DNA of 64,000 bases from Xenopus tropicalis (taxonomy: Eukaryota; Chordata; Amphibia; Anura; Pipidae): the NCBI RefSeq assembly GCF_000004195.4, contig NC_030677.2, positions 199,677,743-199,741,742 on the forward strand, given 5' to 3'. Below the pieces are notes generated by a model, which was not told the origin of the DNA, made no database searches, and saw nothing but the letters and a program-made list of their open reading frames with translations. The stretch's first letter is position 1. Each line of letters begins with the position of its first letter. This document shows, piece after piece, positions 36,652-47,569 of the stretch. The position numbers were made by a program, and so were the translations under genes.

Positions 36652-36995
36652 AGCACTTGGACCATTCCTTACCATTGGCCTTCGAAGTTGTCGAGCCGGT
36701 GAAAGTCGATGAGAAAGGAAACTTTCTGTCCTACAACTTACAGCACCGAAGAAAACGTAGCGTCGCCTCTCAAGCAATACATTACAGAATTCACCACAAA
36801 ACCCACAACCTGTTTTTTAACCTGACATTCAGGGACGGATTCCTCTCGGATAATTTTATACTTGAAAGAAGAAATGGAAATTCCAGCCATGCACGGATTT
36901 CCCCACAGTTGGGGAATGGATGCCATCTCATCGGCACGGCGCAACGGGCGCACGTCGGAGGCGGTGTTGCTGCTATTAGTGTGTGCAATGGATTG
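36652..36995 (+). CDS. adamts12: ADAMTS12-like propeptide exon (single internal exon)
   Basis: This 344-bp internal exon is bounded by an acceptor (polypyrimidine TTATTTTTCAG ending at 36651) and a donor (GTAAGA at 36996). It enters on a split codon (two bases, AG) and leaves in phase 0 after NGL. The frame encodes part of an ADAMTS propeptide: FEVVEPVKVDEKGNFLSY, a furin-like HRRKRS, then HNLFFNLTFRDGFLSDNF, an N-glycosylation NLT, a second N-glyc site NSS, CHLIGTA and AAISVCNGL. This is the conserved layout of the M12B propeptide, including the late cysteines. Compared with recalled paralogues, the FFNLT-x3-GFLS and ERRNGNSSHA blocks fit ADAMTS12 best, then ADAMTS7. The product would be a secreted zinc metalloproteinase acting in extracellular matrix, kept latent by this region. 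No signal-peptide exon or following exon was found, so neighbouring introns probably exceed the flanks shown. There is no true ATG; an apparent TTG start at 36657 is irrelevant. Confidence 0.87.
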
Positions 36996-37785
36996 GTAAG
37001 AGGCTAACATTATTCTTTTCTCTGGAGATTGTTGGAATATAAGGGAAACGTGCACATTGTGACACAGAGATGGTTTGGTTGTTGGCAGCGCTGCAGCTGG
37101 AGATGTGCCGCTACGCTTCCGTCCTTCCGCGGAACAGATGTTCTGCTTTCTACTTCAGTGAAATTAGTATCTCAGCATTAAAGAGACAGACGTTTTCTGT
37201 TGACATAAGGGTTCTTGCTGTGGACTTTGGTTTGGAAGGCATGCTGTGTTTTCCTGTTTAGAATTCTTTGAGCAGAGCGGTAGAAATGTCTAAATATACA
37301 GAGAACGTAGAAGGCAAAGAAGCATGGGATTGTCTCCTAATACAGCAATATGGCATATCCTTATGCAGGGACATATCAGCAGCGCTTAATTAATTATGGT
37401 TAATTGAAGTCCTATTCAGGTTGTTATTTGCATTAGTCAGATGGAGGTGAGTTTATTAATCACTTCTTTGTAGTTTTCACTGACTGAATTGCAGTTTCAG
37501 TTTCAGCTTTGAATAAGTCTCCATTGTTCCCTGACTAGCTAACCGCAAGCACTCTTCTCTCCCCCATACCCATCCTGTTCTCTTGTAATCATCTCACAGC
37601 CAGTGTCTTGGCATAGCCCCCAGGGGACATGGCAAACAGTAAACAGTGATGAGAAGCTTCGGTAATACAAACGTGTAAACTAGTGATGGGTGGGTGCACC
37701 CAAGAGCCTAGTAGGATCTGTGGGTTTATTTGCTGGTTCAAAGGGTTCAGACCACAAAAGAGGTCTGTTGGGTAGCAGTCAGGAT
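36996..37785 (+). other. Intron sequence downstream of the exon
   Basis: Starts with the consensus donor GTAAGAGG. Largely non-repetitive; no second exon recognised. The ORF at 37070-37261 has no ADAMTS signature. Confidence 0.6.
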
Positions 37786-38896
37786 GCCTTTCCCCTGGCA
37801 CCTGTCTCTCAGACTTCTGCTACCTTGCCCCAGGCACCTTTCTCTCAGTCTTCTGCTGACTTGCCCCAGGCACCTGTCTCTCAGACTTCTGCTACCTTGC
37901 CCCAGGCACCTGTCTCTCAGTCGTCTGCTGCCTTGCCCCTGGCACCTGTCTCTCAGTTTTCTGCTACCTTGCCCCAGGCACCTTTCTCTCAGTCTTCTGC
38001 TGCCTTTCCCCAGGCACCTGTCTCTCAGTCTTCTGCTGCCTTGCCCCTCGCACCTGTCTCTCAGTCTTCTGCTGCCTTTCCCCAGGCACCTTTCTCTCAG
38101 TCTTCTGCTGATTGCCCCAGGCACCTGTCTCTCAGTCTTCTGCTACCTTGCCCCAGGCACCTTTCTCTCAGTCTTCTGCTGCCTTGCCCCAGGCACCTGT
38201 CTCTCAGTCGTCTGCTGCCTTGCCCCTGGCACCTGTCTCTCAGTTTTCTGCTACCTTGCCCCAGGCACCTTTCTCTCAGTCTTCTGCTGCCTTTCCCCAG
38301 GCACCTGTCTCTCAGTCTTCTGCTGCCTTGCCCCTCGCACCTGTCTCTCAGTCTTCTGCTGCCTTTCCCCAGGCACCTTTCTCTCAGTCTTCTGCTGATT
38401 GCCCCAGGCACCTGTCTCTCAGTCTCCTGCTACCTTGCCCCTGGCACCTGTCTCTCAGTCTTCTGCTGCCTTGTCCCAGGCAACTGTCTCTCAGTCTTCT
38501 GCTGCCTTGCCCCTCGCACCTGTCTCTCAGTCTTCTGCTGCCTTTCCCCAGGCACCTTTCTCTCAGTCTTCTGCTACCTTGCCCCAGGCATCTGTCTCTC
38601 AGTCTTCTGCTGCCTTGCCCCAGGCACCTTTCTCTCAGTCTTCTGCTGCCTTGGCCCTGGAACCTGTCCCTCAGTCTTCTGCTGCCTTGGCCCTGGGACC
38701 TGTCTCTCAGTCTTCTGCTGCCTTGGCCATGGCACCTGTCTCTCAGTCTTCTGCTGCCTTGGCCCTGGAACCTGTCCCTCAGTCTTCTGCTGCCTTGGCC
38801 CTTGAACCTGTCTCTCAGTCTTCTGCTGCCTTGCCCCTGGAACCTGTCTCTTAGTCTTCTGCTTCCTTGGCCCTGGAACCTGTCTTTCAGACTTTC
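37786..38896. repeat. 36-bp minisatellite, about 31 units
   Basis: Unit TTGCCCCAGGCACCTGTCTC plus TCAGTCTTCTGCTGCC. The variant GCTGATTGCC recurs at 38109 and 38396 (287 bp, eight units minus one base), so a block was duplicated. 36 bp is 12 codons, giving long frames that read APVSQSSAALPQ or similar; there is no splice, start or composition reason to call a protein. Confidence 0.95.
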
Positions 38897-39023
38897 TCAT
38901 GTGGCCCCTTCCTCCTTGTGTCCTCCTTGCTTTCTCTCATGAATTGTACACTTATTGGCACTCAGCAACCACCTACAAGCCACAGTGTTCCCTCTGCATT
39001 ATGGGTAAAAAAATTATATAGAT

Positions 39024-39886
39024 ACACAGAAAGGGGTTGTGGGAGCACTCCAAGGCTAAATAGAATATACCAATACAATGGAATTGTGACTGACCTGGCC
39101 AAATTAACTACAAGTATACAAAAAAGAGAGGGGGATTGATCAATGCACATTCCCTGGTCCCCTGTTTCATAAGTAAATTGTCCATGCTAGTGCATGTGTT
39201 TACAAAAACAGGGGTTTTTAGTTACAAAATTATGATCATAAGATTGGTAAGCCACCATACCACTTCAAGGTAAACCCCGTATGGTGGTCCTATCTATTGA
39301 CCTCTGGTCATATTTTTCAAAGGCTGGCACTCCTGTGCAAAGTAGCCATTCTTGACCTGGGGGTTGGTTTGAGTCAGAGGGCTTAGTCACTCCCATGCCT
39401 TCAGCTTTTATAGAGAGAGATTGCCTGGTTCTACAGGCTTAATCCTCCCCCACTTGCGGCTTGTAAAGGAGAAGACTGCCCATTAACCAACACCCATTTT
39501 TTTAAAGGCATAAGACCACCAATAAAGGGATGGGTGTGGGGGTGCTGCACCCACATGGAAGTTTGGCCATTCTTCCTGCAGAATACCTCTGCTAAAATAC
39601 ACAGAAGGGGTTTGTGGGAGCACACCAAGGCTAAATAGAGTATACAAATACAATGGACGTGCGACTGATCTGGCCAAATTAACTACAAGCATACAAAAAG
39701 AGAGGGGGATTGATCAATGCACATTCCCTGGTCCCCTGTTTCATAAGTAAGTACGGGGTTTACCTTGACGTGGTATGGTGGCTTACCAATCTTATGATCA
39801 TAATTTTGTAACTAAAAACCCCTGTTTTTGTAACTACATGCACTAGCATAGATAATTTACTTATGAAACAGGGGACCAGGGAATGT
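39024..39886. repeat. Direct plus inverted duplication cluster
   Basis: Direct repeat: 39024-39176 and 39599-39750 (ACAGAAAGGGGTTGTGGGAG ... CTGTTTCATAAGTAA). Inverted repeat: 39147-39281 pairs with 39752-39886, 135 bp each, high identity. The second direct copy runs straight into the inverted arm. No ORF or target duplication was recognised; possibly a rearranged foldback transposon. Confidence 0.85.
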
Positions 39887-40542
39887 GTGAATGTGCACTG
39901 ATCAGTCCGCCTCTCTTTTTGCATGATTGTGGGTAAAAAAATTGCAGTCACTATTGAAGTTGCAGCCATTTAACCAGCTCCTTGTTTTTCCTTAACCCTC
40001 CACTGTCACCTCTTATGTCACCAACCCTTACTTGCAGGGGGTAAACCGGTAGTTTGGTGGGGCAGATAACCACCTTGCCCTGGGTGCCACAGTTTTTGGG
40101 CAGCTCTGGCTACAGGTTGGATAATATAATGGGGTTGATTCACTTTTTTGCGTTAAAATAGACGCGATAATTAGCGCGCGATTCACTATAGTATTATCAC
40201 GGGCGTTAAGTTGCGTTAATTTTCGCGCGACCGCATGCGTTAGTTTTAACGCATGCGTTAATTTTCGTGCTGAAAAGAATACGATCGCATGATTCACAAA
40301 CACTTCAAATATCGCATTGGTCTATGTGAAAATTAACACCTACTTCAGGCAGGCGATAAATTATAGAAAAGTACAGTTAATGAGCTTTTGGCAACACAAT
40401 ATGGACTTTGCAGTGGGATTTATTCAAGTCTGTGTTTCCCCTAGAGTGATGCAGCCGCCAGTTTGCAGGGAAATGGGCATTTTTAATACAGTAATTTTCT
40501 GCAAGTATTGGCGTGTATGGCTAACATGGCGTGTGTTTATTC

Positions 40543-42110
40543 GCATGACTATTTATATTTGGCTACAAGTGATGAAATGTTTCGCCAGGCATGGATTCGC
40601 AGCGAATTTTTGGACGTGCGGCAAATTTTTCCGCAGCAAATTTTTTCATGCGTTTCGCAAAACAATCTGCCAATGGCAAAACGCATGAAAATATCCGCGA
40701 CGCAAAAATTCACCGCACGTTAAAAATTGACACAGGCGTCAAAGAATAATAGTCGTGGGCAACAATTTTTTTTGGCCGCACAACATTTTTGCTGTTTCGT
40801 GGATCTTTCGAAAGATTTGTGAATTTTTCACTAAAGAAACCAGAACACATTTGCTCATCACTAGTGGCTACTATTTATAAGCATCTACTATTTATATGCT
40901 ACCATTTATATGCTACCATTCATATGTTACCATTTATATGCTACCATTTATATGTGGCTACTATTTATATGCTACCATTTATATGTGGCTGCCATTTATA
41001 TGTGGCTGCCATTTATATGTGGCTACTATTTATATGCTACCATTTATTTGCTACCATTTATATGTGGCTACTATTTATATGCTACCATTTATATGCTACC
41101 ATTTATATGTGGCTACCATTTATATGCTACCATTTATATGTGGCTACTATTTATATGCTACCATTTATATGTGGCTACTATTTATATGCTACCATTTATT
41201 TGCTACCATTTATATGTGGCTACTATTTATATGCTACCATTTATATGCTACCATTTATATGTGGCTACCATTTATATGCTACCATTTATATGTGGCTACT
41301 ATTTATATGCTACCATTTATATGTGGCTACTATTTATATACACTATTCATATGTGGCTACTATTTATATGCTACTATTTATATACACTATTCATATGTGG
41401 CTACTATTTATATGCTACTATTTATATACACTATTCATATGTGGCTACTATTTATATACACTATTCATATGTGGCTACTATTTATATGCTACTATTTATA
41501 TACACTATTCATATGTGGCTACTATTTATATGCTACTATTTATATACACTATTCCTATGTGGCTACTATTTATATACACTATTCATATGTGGCTACTATT
41601 TATATGCTACTATTTATATACACTATTCATATGTGGCTACTATTTATATGCTACTATTTATATACACTATTCATATGTGGCTACTATTTATATGCACTAT
41701 TTATATACACTATTCATATGTGGCTACTATTTATATGCTACTATTTATATACACTATTCATATGTGGCTACTATTTATATGCTACTATTTATATACACTA
41801 TTCATATGTGGCTACTATTTATATGCTACTATTTATATACACTATTCATATGTGGCTACTATTTATATGCTACTATTTATATACACTATTCATATGTGGC
41901 TACTATTTATATGCTACTATTTATATACACTATTCATATGTGGCTACTATTTATATGCTACTATTTATATACACTATTCATATGTGGCTACTATTTATAT
42001 GCTACTATTTATATACACTATTCATATGTGGCTACTATTTATATACACTATTCATATGTGGCTACTATTTTTATGCTACTATTTATATGCGGCGACAATT
42101 TATATGCACT
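40543..42110. repeat. 44-bp higher-order tandem array
   Basis: Built from related 14-16 bp subunits: CTACTATTTATATG, CTACTATTTATATA and CACTATTCATATGTGG, sum 44 bp. The left third uses CTACCATTTATATG variants; the right two thirds are more uniform. It is interrupted by the hAT at 40567-40863. All three plus frames are open for over 400 codons because the unit has no stops on that strand; not coding. Confidence 0.95.
40567..40863. mobile_element. hAT-type MITE nested in the 44-bp array
   Basis: AAGTGATGAAATG / TTTGCTCATCACTA termini with an 8-bp duplication matching at 7 of 8 positions (TTGGCTAC 40559-40566, GTGGCTAC 40864-40871). The duplicated target is the GTGGCTAC motif of the array unit, so the array predates the insertion. 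Confidence 0.88.
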
Positions 42111-42342
42111 ATTTATATGCGGCGACTAAACGCGAGCGTTATTTAGCGCATGTACCGGCAAATACCGCACGAAAATAGTCTTCGCGAGCTAAATAACGCA
42201 TGCAATATCGCGCGTAAAATAGCGCAAGTATGCTTACACTGAATCATGCGAAAAGTCGCAAAAATTTAGACGCGATAAAATTTTTAATGCACGCTATAAA
42301 TAGCGCTCGTTATTTCGCACTTTAGTGAATCAGCCCTAATAT

Positions 42343-42858
42343 GTTAAATGTTCAGCAGTGCCTGTGAGTGAGGTAGATATTAATACTTCCAGGACACTGT
42401 AAAATGTATAAAAGATTATTTCAAGCGTGTGCCCTACATGGCTTCTAACAAACACAATGTACAAGTATAGAAACAACCTGTGCTCCAACATCTAGGTCAC
42501 GTTATCCCTTTCAGCCATAGTGCTCACCGGCCTTTAACGTTATTTCCAAAGGTTGTGGAAATGGAAATCAAATATAATCAAAGGTGTTCCATAAAGGCTG
42601 GGGGGAATGTTCTTGTTCTCTCAGTTCTTTTTCTCAAATTAGAATCCCTGTGTAATTTTTCTGTCAAATGTAGCCCTAAAATGACCAGAGATAAAAGCAA
42701 CACAAGCAAGTAAGCAAGGCAAAGAATAAATCCTATTCATTTTCAGTTACTTTGCAAATGTCACTTCTTTTTCACTCACAATGATTTGGAGGATAATAAC
42801 AAGCCAAACAAGCACTTTGGGTATTAGAATTCTGAGTTTTGTCACATTAGACTTAATT
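42343..42858. other. No gene recognised
   Basis: Unique-looking sequence between the 2.2-kb transposon and the L1 target duplication. The ORF at 42480-42713 shows no motif. Confidence 0.4.
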
Positions 42859-42873
42859 TTTTCTACTCATTTT
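42859..42873. other. L1 target-site duplication, left copy
   Basis: TTTTCTACTCATTTT, identical to 48695-48709. Confidence 0.92.
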
Positions 42874-43238
42874 TTTTTTTATTATTTATTGTTTTTATTG
42901 GTGAATAAAATGAAATTAACATAAAAAAAAAAGTTACATTGATCTTACATTATACCATATGAAGTATAAAGAAACAAGGTACAAAACGTGCCCAAAGCAC
43001 TAGAATATGATGTAACACTGTTGTGTTGTTTCCATAGCAGGTAGGTGAACACTAAACACAGTTTCACCAGTTTTTTATTTTTTAACTATCTACAACTAAA
43101 CAACTAAACAGATCTAACAGAAGGATAGGGTAAAGAAGTGAAAAAGAAAATAAAAAGGGCAAGAAAAGAAAAGTAGTCAAGGCGCATAAAAAAGCATATC
43201 AACAAATAGTATATCAATTATTTAGGTGCATCCAAGGC

Positions 43239-46200
43239 CTAACAGCAGAGACATTTTTCAAAGAAAATTCCTAATGGATTTTCCCCTACATACTTGCTGT
43301 TATTCCATAAGTCCCATTTTGCGTGGTATTTGTGCAGAAGGTGATTATTTCTAGCATTGAAGTATTCCAAGATGCTGTGGTTGTTGAGAATTATAGTTAC
43401 CTCTTTTAGTGAAGGAGTCGTGGTCGACTTCCAGCATCTTGCTATCAATAAACGCGTTGCAGCTAGGATATGAATTAGGAGCCGTTTTTTGTTCCAGGGA
43501 ATATGGTCTAAATCTAGATTAAGGAGGGCCAGTCTAGGAGAGGTTGGAATATCGATCCGAAATAGCTCTGAAAGGATGGGGAATATTGTAAGCCAAAATT
43601 GCGATATCACAGGGCAGTCCCACCATATATGAGTGAGCGTTCCAATTTGGTTGCAATTTCTCCAACATTTGTTAGATGCGGTAGCCGGGAAAATTCTGTA
43701 CAGTCTTGCTGGGGTCATGTACCATCTGTACATTAATTTCACACTGGTTTCCAGAAGACGGATTGAGCTGATTGAGGAAAAGAGAGTAGAGAAGGCTTTA
43801 TTCCAGTCGATAGGCTCTATTGCTGTATTAATTTCAGATTCCCACTTTTTCATGTAGGAACTTATCTCTTGGGGGTTCATTTCCAAAAGCAGAGCATAAT
43901 ATTGCGAAATTTTTGAAGGATGCTTTAATAAGTTAAAAAGTCTTTCTTGGTCTGTTGATAAGGCTTTAAGTTTCTGTAGCGAATTGGTTTTTAAGTAACT
44001 AGAGAGTTGCAAGTAGGTTAAAAATGTAGTATTTGGGACTTTGAACTTACTCCGAAGGTATGAGAAGGGCTGGTATATGCTCTTTTGGAACAGGTCTGCA
44101 AAGGCTGTAATATTTGTTTGCATCCATGCATTTAGGTTCAAATTATCTATTAATTGTTGAAACCCTACTATGGGGAAATGTGGGTAAAGGCCGTTCTTCA
44201 GATTGTCGTTATGAATTAAAGAGTCCCAAATTTTTAGTGAGGCTTCTGTAGTCGGTAGGTAATCTTGTTTCCCCTGCCGCAGTTTAGGGGGAATCCAGAT
44301 GGCAGAAGTAATTGGAGTACCTGTAGTAGGTGTAGCTGAAAATTCTTGAGATAACCATTGGGGGGGATTGATGGTGTCAAAAAATCGTTGTAGGAAATTG
44401 AGATGGCAAGCCTGGTAATACTTTTTGAGGTTGGGCAATGCTAAACCACCTTTCCTTTTTGAGTTTGACATAGTGCTGTATGCTATCCTGGGTTTCTGTT
44501 TTTGCCAAATAAATTTGGTTAGTAGACCTTGTAGCGATGTAAAAAATTTGGCCGGAATATGGATTGGTATAGTTCTGAATAAATTTAAAATTTTAGGTAA
44601 CAAGTTGCACTTAATTGCTGCCAGGCGTCCTAGCCATGAAATATCTTTATACATCCAGTCCTGGGTAAGTTTTTGGAATTTGGAGAACATAGGTGCAAAA
44701 TTATCTTTATACAGGTTTTTCACAGAAAAACTAACATGAATACCCAAATATTTAATGGAAGACTGCTGCCATTCAAATTTGTATAATGACTTCAATTTCA
44801 CCAAAGTATGGTTTGGTACCCATATCGGGAGGGCTTCTGTTTTAGTAGTGTTGATTTTATAGTAAGAGACAAGGGAAAATTGTTGGAGTATTTGAAATAG
44901 GGCCGGTAAGGAGTTAATAGGATCTGTCATTGTAATGATAACATCATCTGCAAATAATGAAGTTTTACAAACATGAGTGCCAATTGTGTATCCTTGGATC
45001 AGTGGGGAATTACGTATAGTTTCAGCTAAGGGTTCCATAATAAGGGCAAATATCAGTGGAGAAAGTGGGCAACCTTGTCTGGTTCCATTGGTTAAGAAAA
45101 AGGGGGCTGAGTTAAAACCGTTTGTGAGTATTTTAGCGGAGGGTTTGGTGTATAAGGCCAGGGTGCTATTTAGGAAAAAGTCGGGGAATCCAAATTTAAT
45201 TAGAACCGCTTTAAGGTATGGCCAAGCTACTCGGTCAAATGCTTTTTCAGCATCTAATGATAAAAGCAGGCATGGTATTTTATTAGAATTGGCGTGTAGG
45301 GCAATGTTAATTATTTTCCTTGTATTGTCCGGGGCTTGCCTGGATGGAACAAAGCCCACCTGGTCGTTCACTATAAGTGTCTTTAATAAAGGATTTAATC
45401 TAGTGGCTAATATTTTTGCGTAAATTTTTATATCTGAGTTTAATAGGGAAATTGGCCTATAATTGGTTACTAAATTGGGATCTTTCCCTGGTTTCGGTAT
45501 CGTAGTTATAGTGGCTTGGAATAATTCTGAGCGAGGAGAACGGTTAGTGCTTAAATTGTTAAACAGTTGCGTAAGCAATGGGGAAATACTGGAGACAAGC
45601 TTTTTGTAAAAATTATTAGAAAACCCATCAGGACCAGGGGCCTTGTTATTTTTCAAAATTTTAATTGCTTGTAAAACTTCATTTGCTGAGAAGGGTTGGC
45701 TTAAGGTATCTTTATGTTGTTGCGTTAGTGTTGGTAGAGAGAGAGAGGCTAGGAAGTTTTCAATATTTGTTTGTGTCGGTTGAGCTGTGTGTGGGTCCTT
45801 GCTGAGATTATAAAGAGTAGAGTAATAATTAGCAAATTCTTGTGCAATTTGTGTTGGGTTAGTTAATGTTTTGCCATCTTTAGTTTTGATAGCTTCTATT
45901 CTTGTTTTCGCTCTTGCTTCTCTAAGTTTATTGGTCAGCAGTCTTCCACATTTGTTATCATCTGAATAATATTTTTGCTTCAGTATCAATAGTTGGTACG
46001 CCATTTTTTCAGCATTTATGTCATTTATTTTCCGTTTTAGCATTGTCACCTTTTGGGAGTTTGCCTCCGTGGGTTTTTTCTTAAGTTGGGATAATTCTGT
46101 AGAGAGTTGAGCATTAAGCTCAAATAATATTTTTTGTCTCTTTTTTTTTTGCTCGGAAGTTAGGGATATAATGTGACCTCTTATAAAAGCCTTATAAGTA

Positions 46201-47075
46201 CACCATAATAAGTCAGGACTATAATCCGATGAAGGGTTAAAAGATTTAAAGTCCTCAGTGAGTTTAGTTAAATATTCTAGATTTTTTGGGTTAGATAAAA
46301 TTGAATTGTTTAGTTTCCATGAGATATTAGGGGAGGGAACTGCTGTTAAATTAAGCCGCAAACCCACGGGGGCATGGTCCGACCAGGTGGCAATGCCTAT
46401 ATACACTTTGTCCATATTTTGTAAAAGGAAAGGATCTAACAAAATCAAGTCAATACGAGAGTGAGATAAATGCACATGAGAGAAATATGTAAAATCTTTT
46501 TCAGCGGGATGAGCAGCTCTCCATGCATCGTATAGGGCATACTTTTTGATCGCTTGCTTTAGGCCTTTTGCTAAATTCAGAGGCGTGCGTAATGCTTGTC
46601 CTCTAGGGATTGGGAATTTATCTAAATAGGGGTCTGGAGCTATATTAAAGTCTCCTAAGACTATAACTTGTCTGTGATCTAAAAAAGCATCTGGGAGTAG
46701 TTTAAGCGCTTTATTTACAAATTTAACTTGGCGTGCATTTGGTGCATATATATTGAGAATAGAATACTTATGTGCATATAGTTCAAAATTTAACAATAAA
46801 AATCTACCCTTAGGATCTTGGAATGTTTCCTTGACTGATATCGGAATCGAATTTCTTATTAATATGGCAACACCGTTTTTTTTGACTGGAGCGTTAGCAT
46901 AGAAGGCTTCAGTATAAAAAGCAGATTTAAAGATTGTGTGTGACTGGGCTTTGAAATGGGTTTCTTGCAGGCAGAGGATATCGATTTTTGAATCTCTTGC
47001 CCAATTAAGCACAGTTTTCCTTTTCTCAGGACTGTTAAGTCCTTTAGCGTTTATTGAAACTATGTGTAGTTGCAT
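43239..47075 (-). CDS. L1 ORF2p: endonuclease, reverse transcriptase
   Basis: Encodes the enzyme that nicks target DNA and copies L1 RNA at the nick. The longest frame starts at 47120 (1293 codons); the internal ATG at 47075 is preferred because the protein then begins MQLHIVSINAKGLNS, the usual L1 start. Numbering from the longer frame: APE-type endonuclease about 16-255 with LQETHF (51-56), YAPN, GDFN (156-159) and SDHAPV (247-252); reverse transcriptase about 490-800 with KAPGPDGF, NYRPISLLN, SLDAEKAFD (621-629), RQGCPLSP (681-688) and the catalytic FADD (723-726); a C-terminal cysteine/histidine motif CX3CX7HX4C (Cys1152, Cys1156, His1164, Cys1169). Catalytic residues visible in both domains are present and the length is normal for the clade, so the product could be active. 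Translation presumably depends on ORF1 mRNA. Confidence 0.95.
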   Translation of the reverse strand: MQLHIVSINAKGLNSPEKRKTVLNWARDSKIDILCLQETHFKAQSHTIFKSAFYTEAFYANAPVKKNGVAILIRNSIPISVKETFQDPKGRFLLLNFELYAHKYSILNIYAPNARQVKFVNKALKLLPDAFLDHRQVIVLGDFNIAPDPYLDKFPIPRGQALRTPLNLAKGLKQAIKKYALYDAWRAAHPAEKDFTYFSHVHLSHSRIDLILLDPFLLQNMDKVYIGIATWSDHAPVGLRLNLTAVPSPNISWKLNNSILSNPKNLEYLTKLTEDFKSFNPSSDYSPDLLWCTYKAFIRGHIISLTSEQKKKRQKILFELNAQLSTELSQLKKKPTEANSQKVTMLKRKINDINAEKMAYQLLILKQKYYSDDNKCGRLLTNKLREARAKTRIEAIKTKDGKTLTNPTQIAQEFANYYSTLYNLSKDPHTAQPTQTNIENFLASLSLPTLTQQHKDTLSQPFSANEVLQAIKILKNNKAPGPDGFSNNFYKKLVSSISPLLTQLFNNLSTNRSPRSELFQATITTIPKPGKDPNLVTNYRPISLLNSDIKIYAKILATRLNPLLKTLIVNDQVGFVPSRQAPDNTRKIINIALHANSNKIPCLLLSLDAEKAFDRVAWPYLKAVLIKFGFPDFFLNSTLALYTKPSAKILTNGFNSAPFFLTNGTRQGCPLSPLIFALIMEPLAETIRNSPLIQGYTIGTHVCKTSLFADDVIITMTDPINSLPALFQILQQFSLVSYYKINTTKTEALPIWVPNHTLVKLKSLYKFEWQQSSIKYLGIHVSFSVKNLYKDNFAPMFSKFQKLTQDWMYKDISWLGRLAAIKCNLLPKILNLFRTIPIHIPAKFFTSLQGLLTKFIWQKQKPRIAYSTMSNSKRKGGLALPNLKKYYQACHLNFLQRFFDTINPPQWLSQEFSATPTTGTPITSAIWIPPKLRQGKQDYLPTTEASLKIWDSLIHNDNLKNGLYPHFPIVGFQQLIDNLNLNAWMQTNITAFADLFQKSIYQPFSYLRSKFKVPNTTFLTYLQLSSYLKTNSLQKLKALSTDQERLFNLLKHPSKISQYYALLLEMNPQEISSYMKKWESEINTAIEPIDWNKAFSTLFSSISSIRLLETSVKLMYRWYMTPARLYRIFPATASNKCWRNCNQIGTLTHIWWDCPVISQFWLTIFPILSELFRIDIPTSPRLALLNLDLDHIPWNKKRLLIHILAATRLLIARCWKSTTTPSLKEVTIILNNHSILEYFNARNNHLLHKYHAKWDLWNNSKYVGENPLGIFFEKCLCC

Positions 47076-47120
47076 GTCTAGTTGGGACAGGAGAAATGGA
47101 ATAAAGTAAAAAGATATCAC

Positions 47121-47569
47121 AATATTTCAGTAAACTAATATTACGACTTGACCGCTTAAGAAAATACAACCAACAGAGAAAATAAAAGTACTAAAAGAAG
47201 AGAAAAGAAGAGAAAAAGAAAAACTTTAAGTAAAGCTCTAAACAAGTAAATAACTGCCCAACTGCAGCACTAAGGGCTTGCTTGGGCGCTCTGTACAGCC
47301 AAATCAGGCTGGTGCTATAGCTGCACAATCCAGCCAGTGGGGGGGAGAAATCCAGGTTAAGCCCGACCTACCCCTATCCAGATAAGATAATACATCCAAA
47401 AAACCAAACATATAGGGAAGGTTGGGGACCAAGCACAAATATGTAATATATATAAAACAGAAATTGCTACCTGAACCTTATTAATAAAATCACATCGTTC
47501 ATGTTATCTTTAGTGAAAGAGGTTCACCCATTTTAGTTGAACAATGCGCATTATAAACTAAGGGTTTCC
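47121..47569 (-). other. L1 inter-ORF spacer
   Basis: 449-bp spacer between ORF1 and ORF2 with no open frame of note; longer than in mammalian L1. Confidence 0.8.

Larger units (their letters stand above)
40127..42342. mobile_element. 2.2-kb DNA transposon filled by tandem array
   Basis: Ends GGGGTTGATTCACTTTTTTG (left) and AGTGAATCAGCCC (right) are inverted. Both subterminal regions are CpG-rich (GCGCGCGATTCAC at left, AATAGCGCTCGTTATTTCGC at right). TA lies at or near both edges, but the exact duplication is ambiguous (TA or TAAT). There is no transposase; the interior is the 44-bp array plus a nested hAT. Confidence 0.78.

Noticed and set aside
37690..38942. 371- and 276-codon serine/proline/alanine-rich ORFs
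   Set aside because: The 36-bp repeat keeps several frames open on both strands; the open frames switch at the GCTGATTGCC single-base variants, which a real gene would not tolerate.
40789..42178. Three plus-strand ORFs over 400 codons, aromatic-rich and membrane-like
   Set aside because: The 44-bp array has no stops in any plus frame; the apparent hydrophobic protein is a composition artefact.
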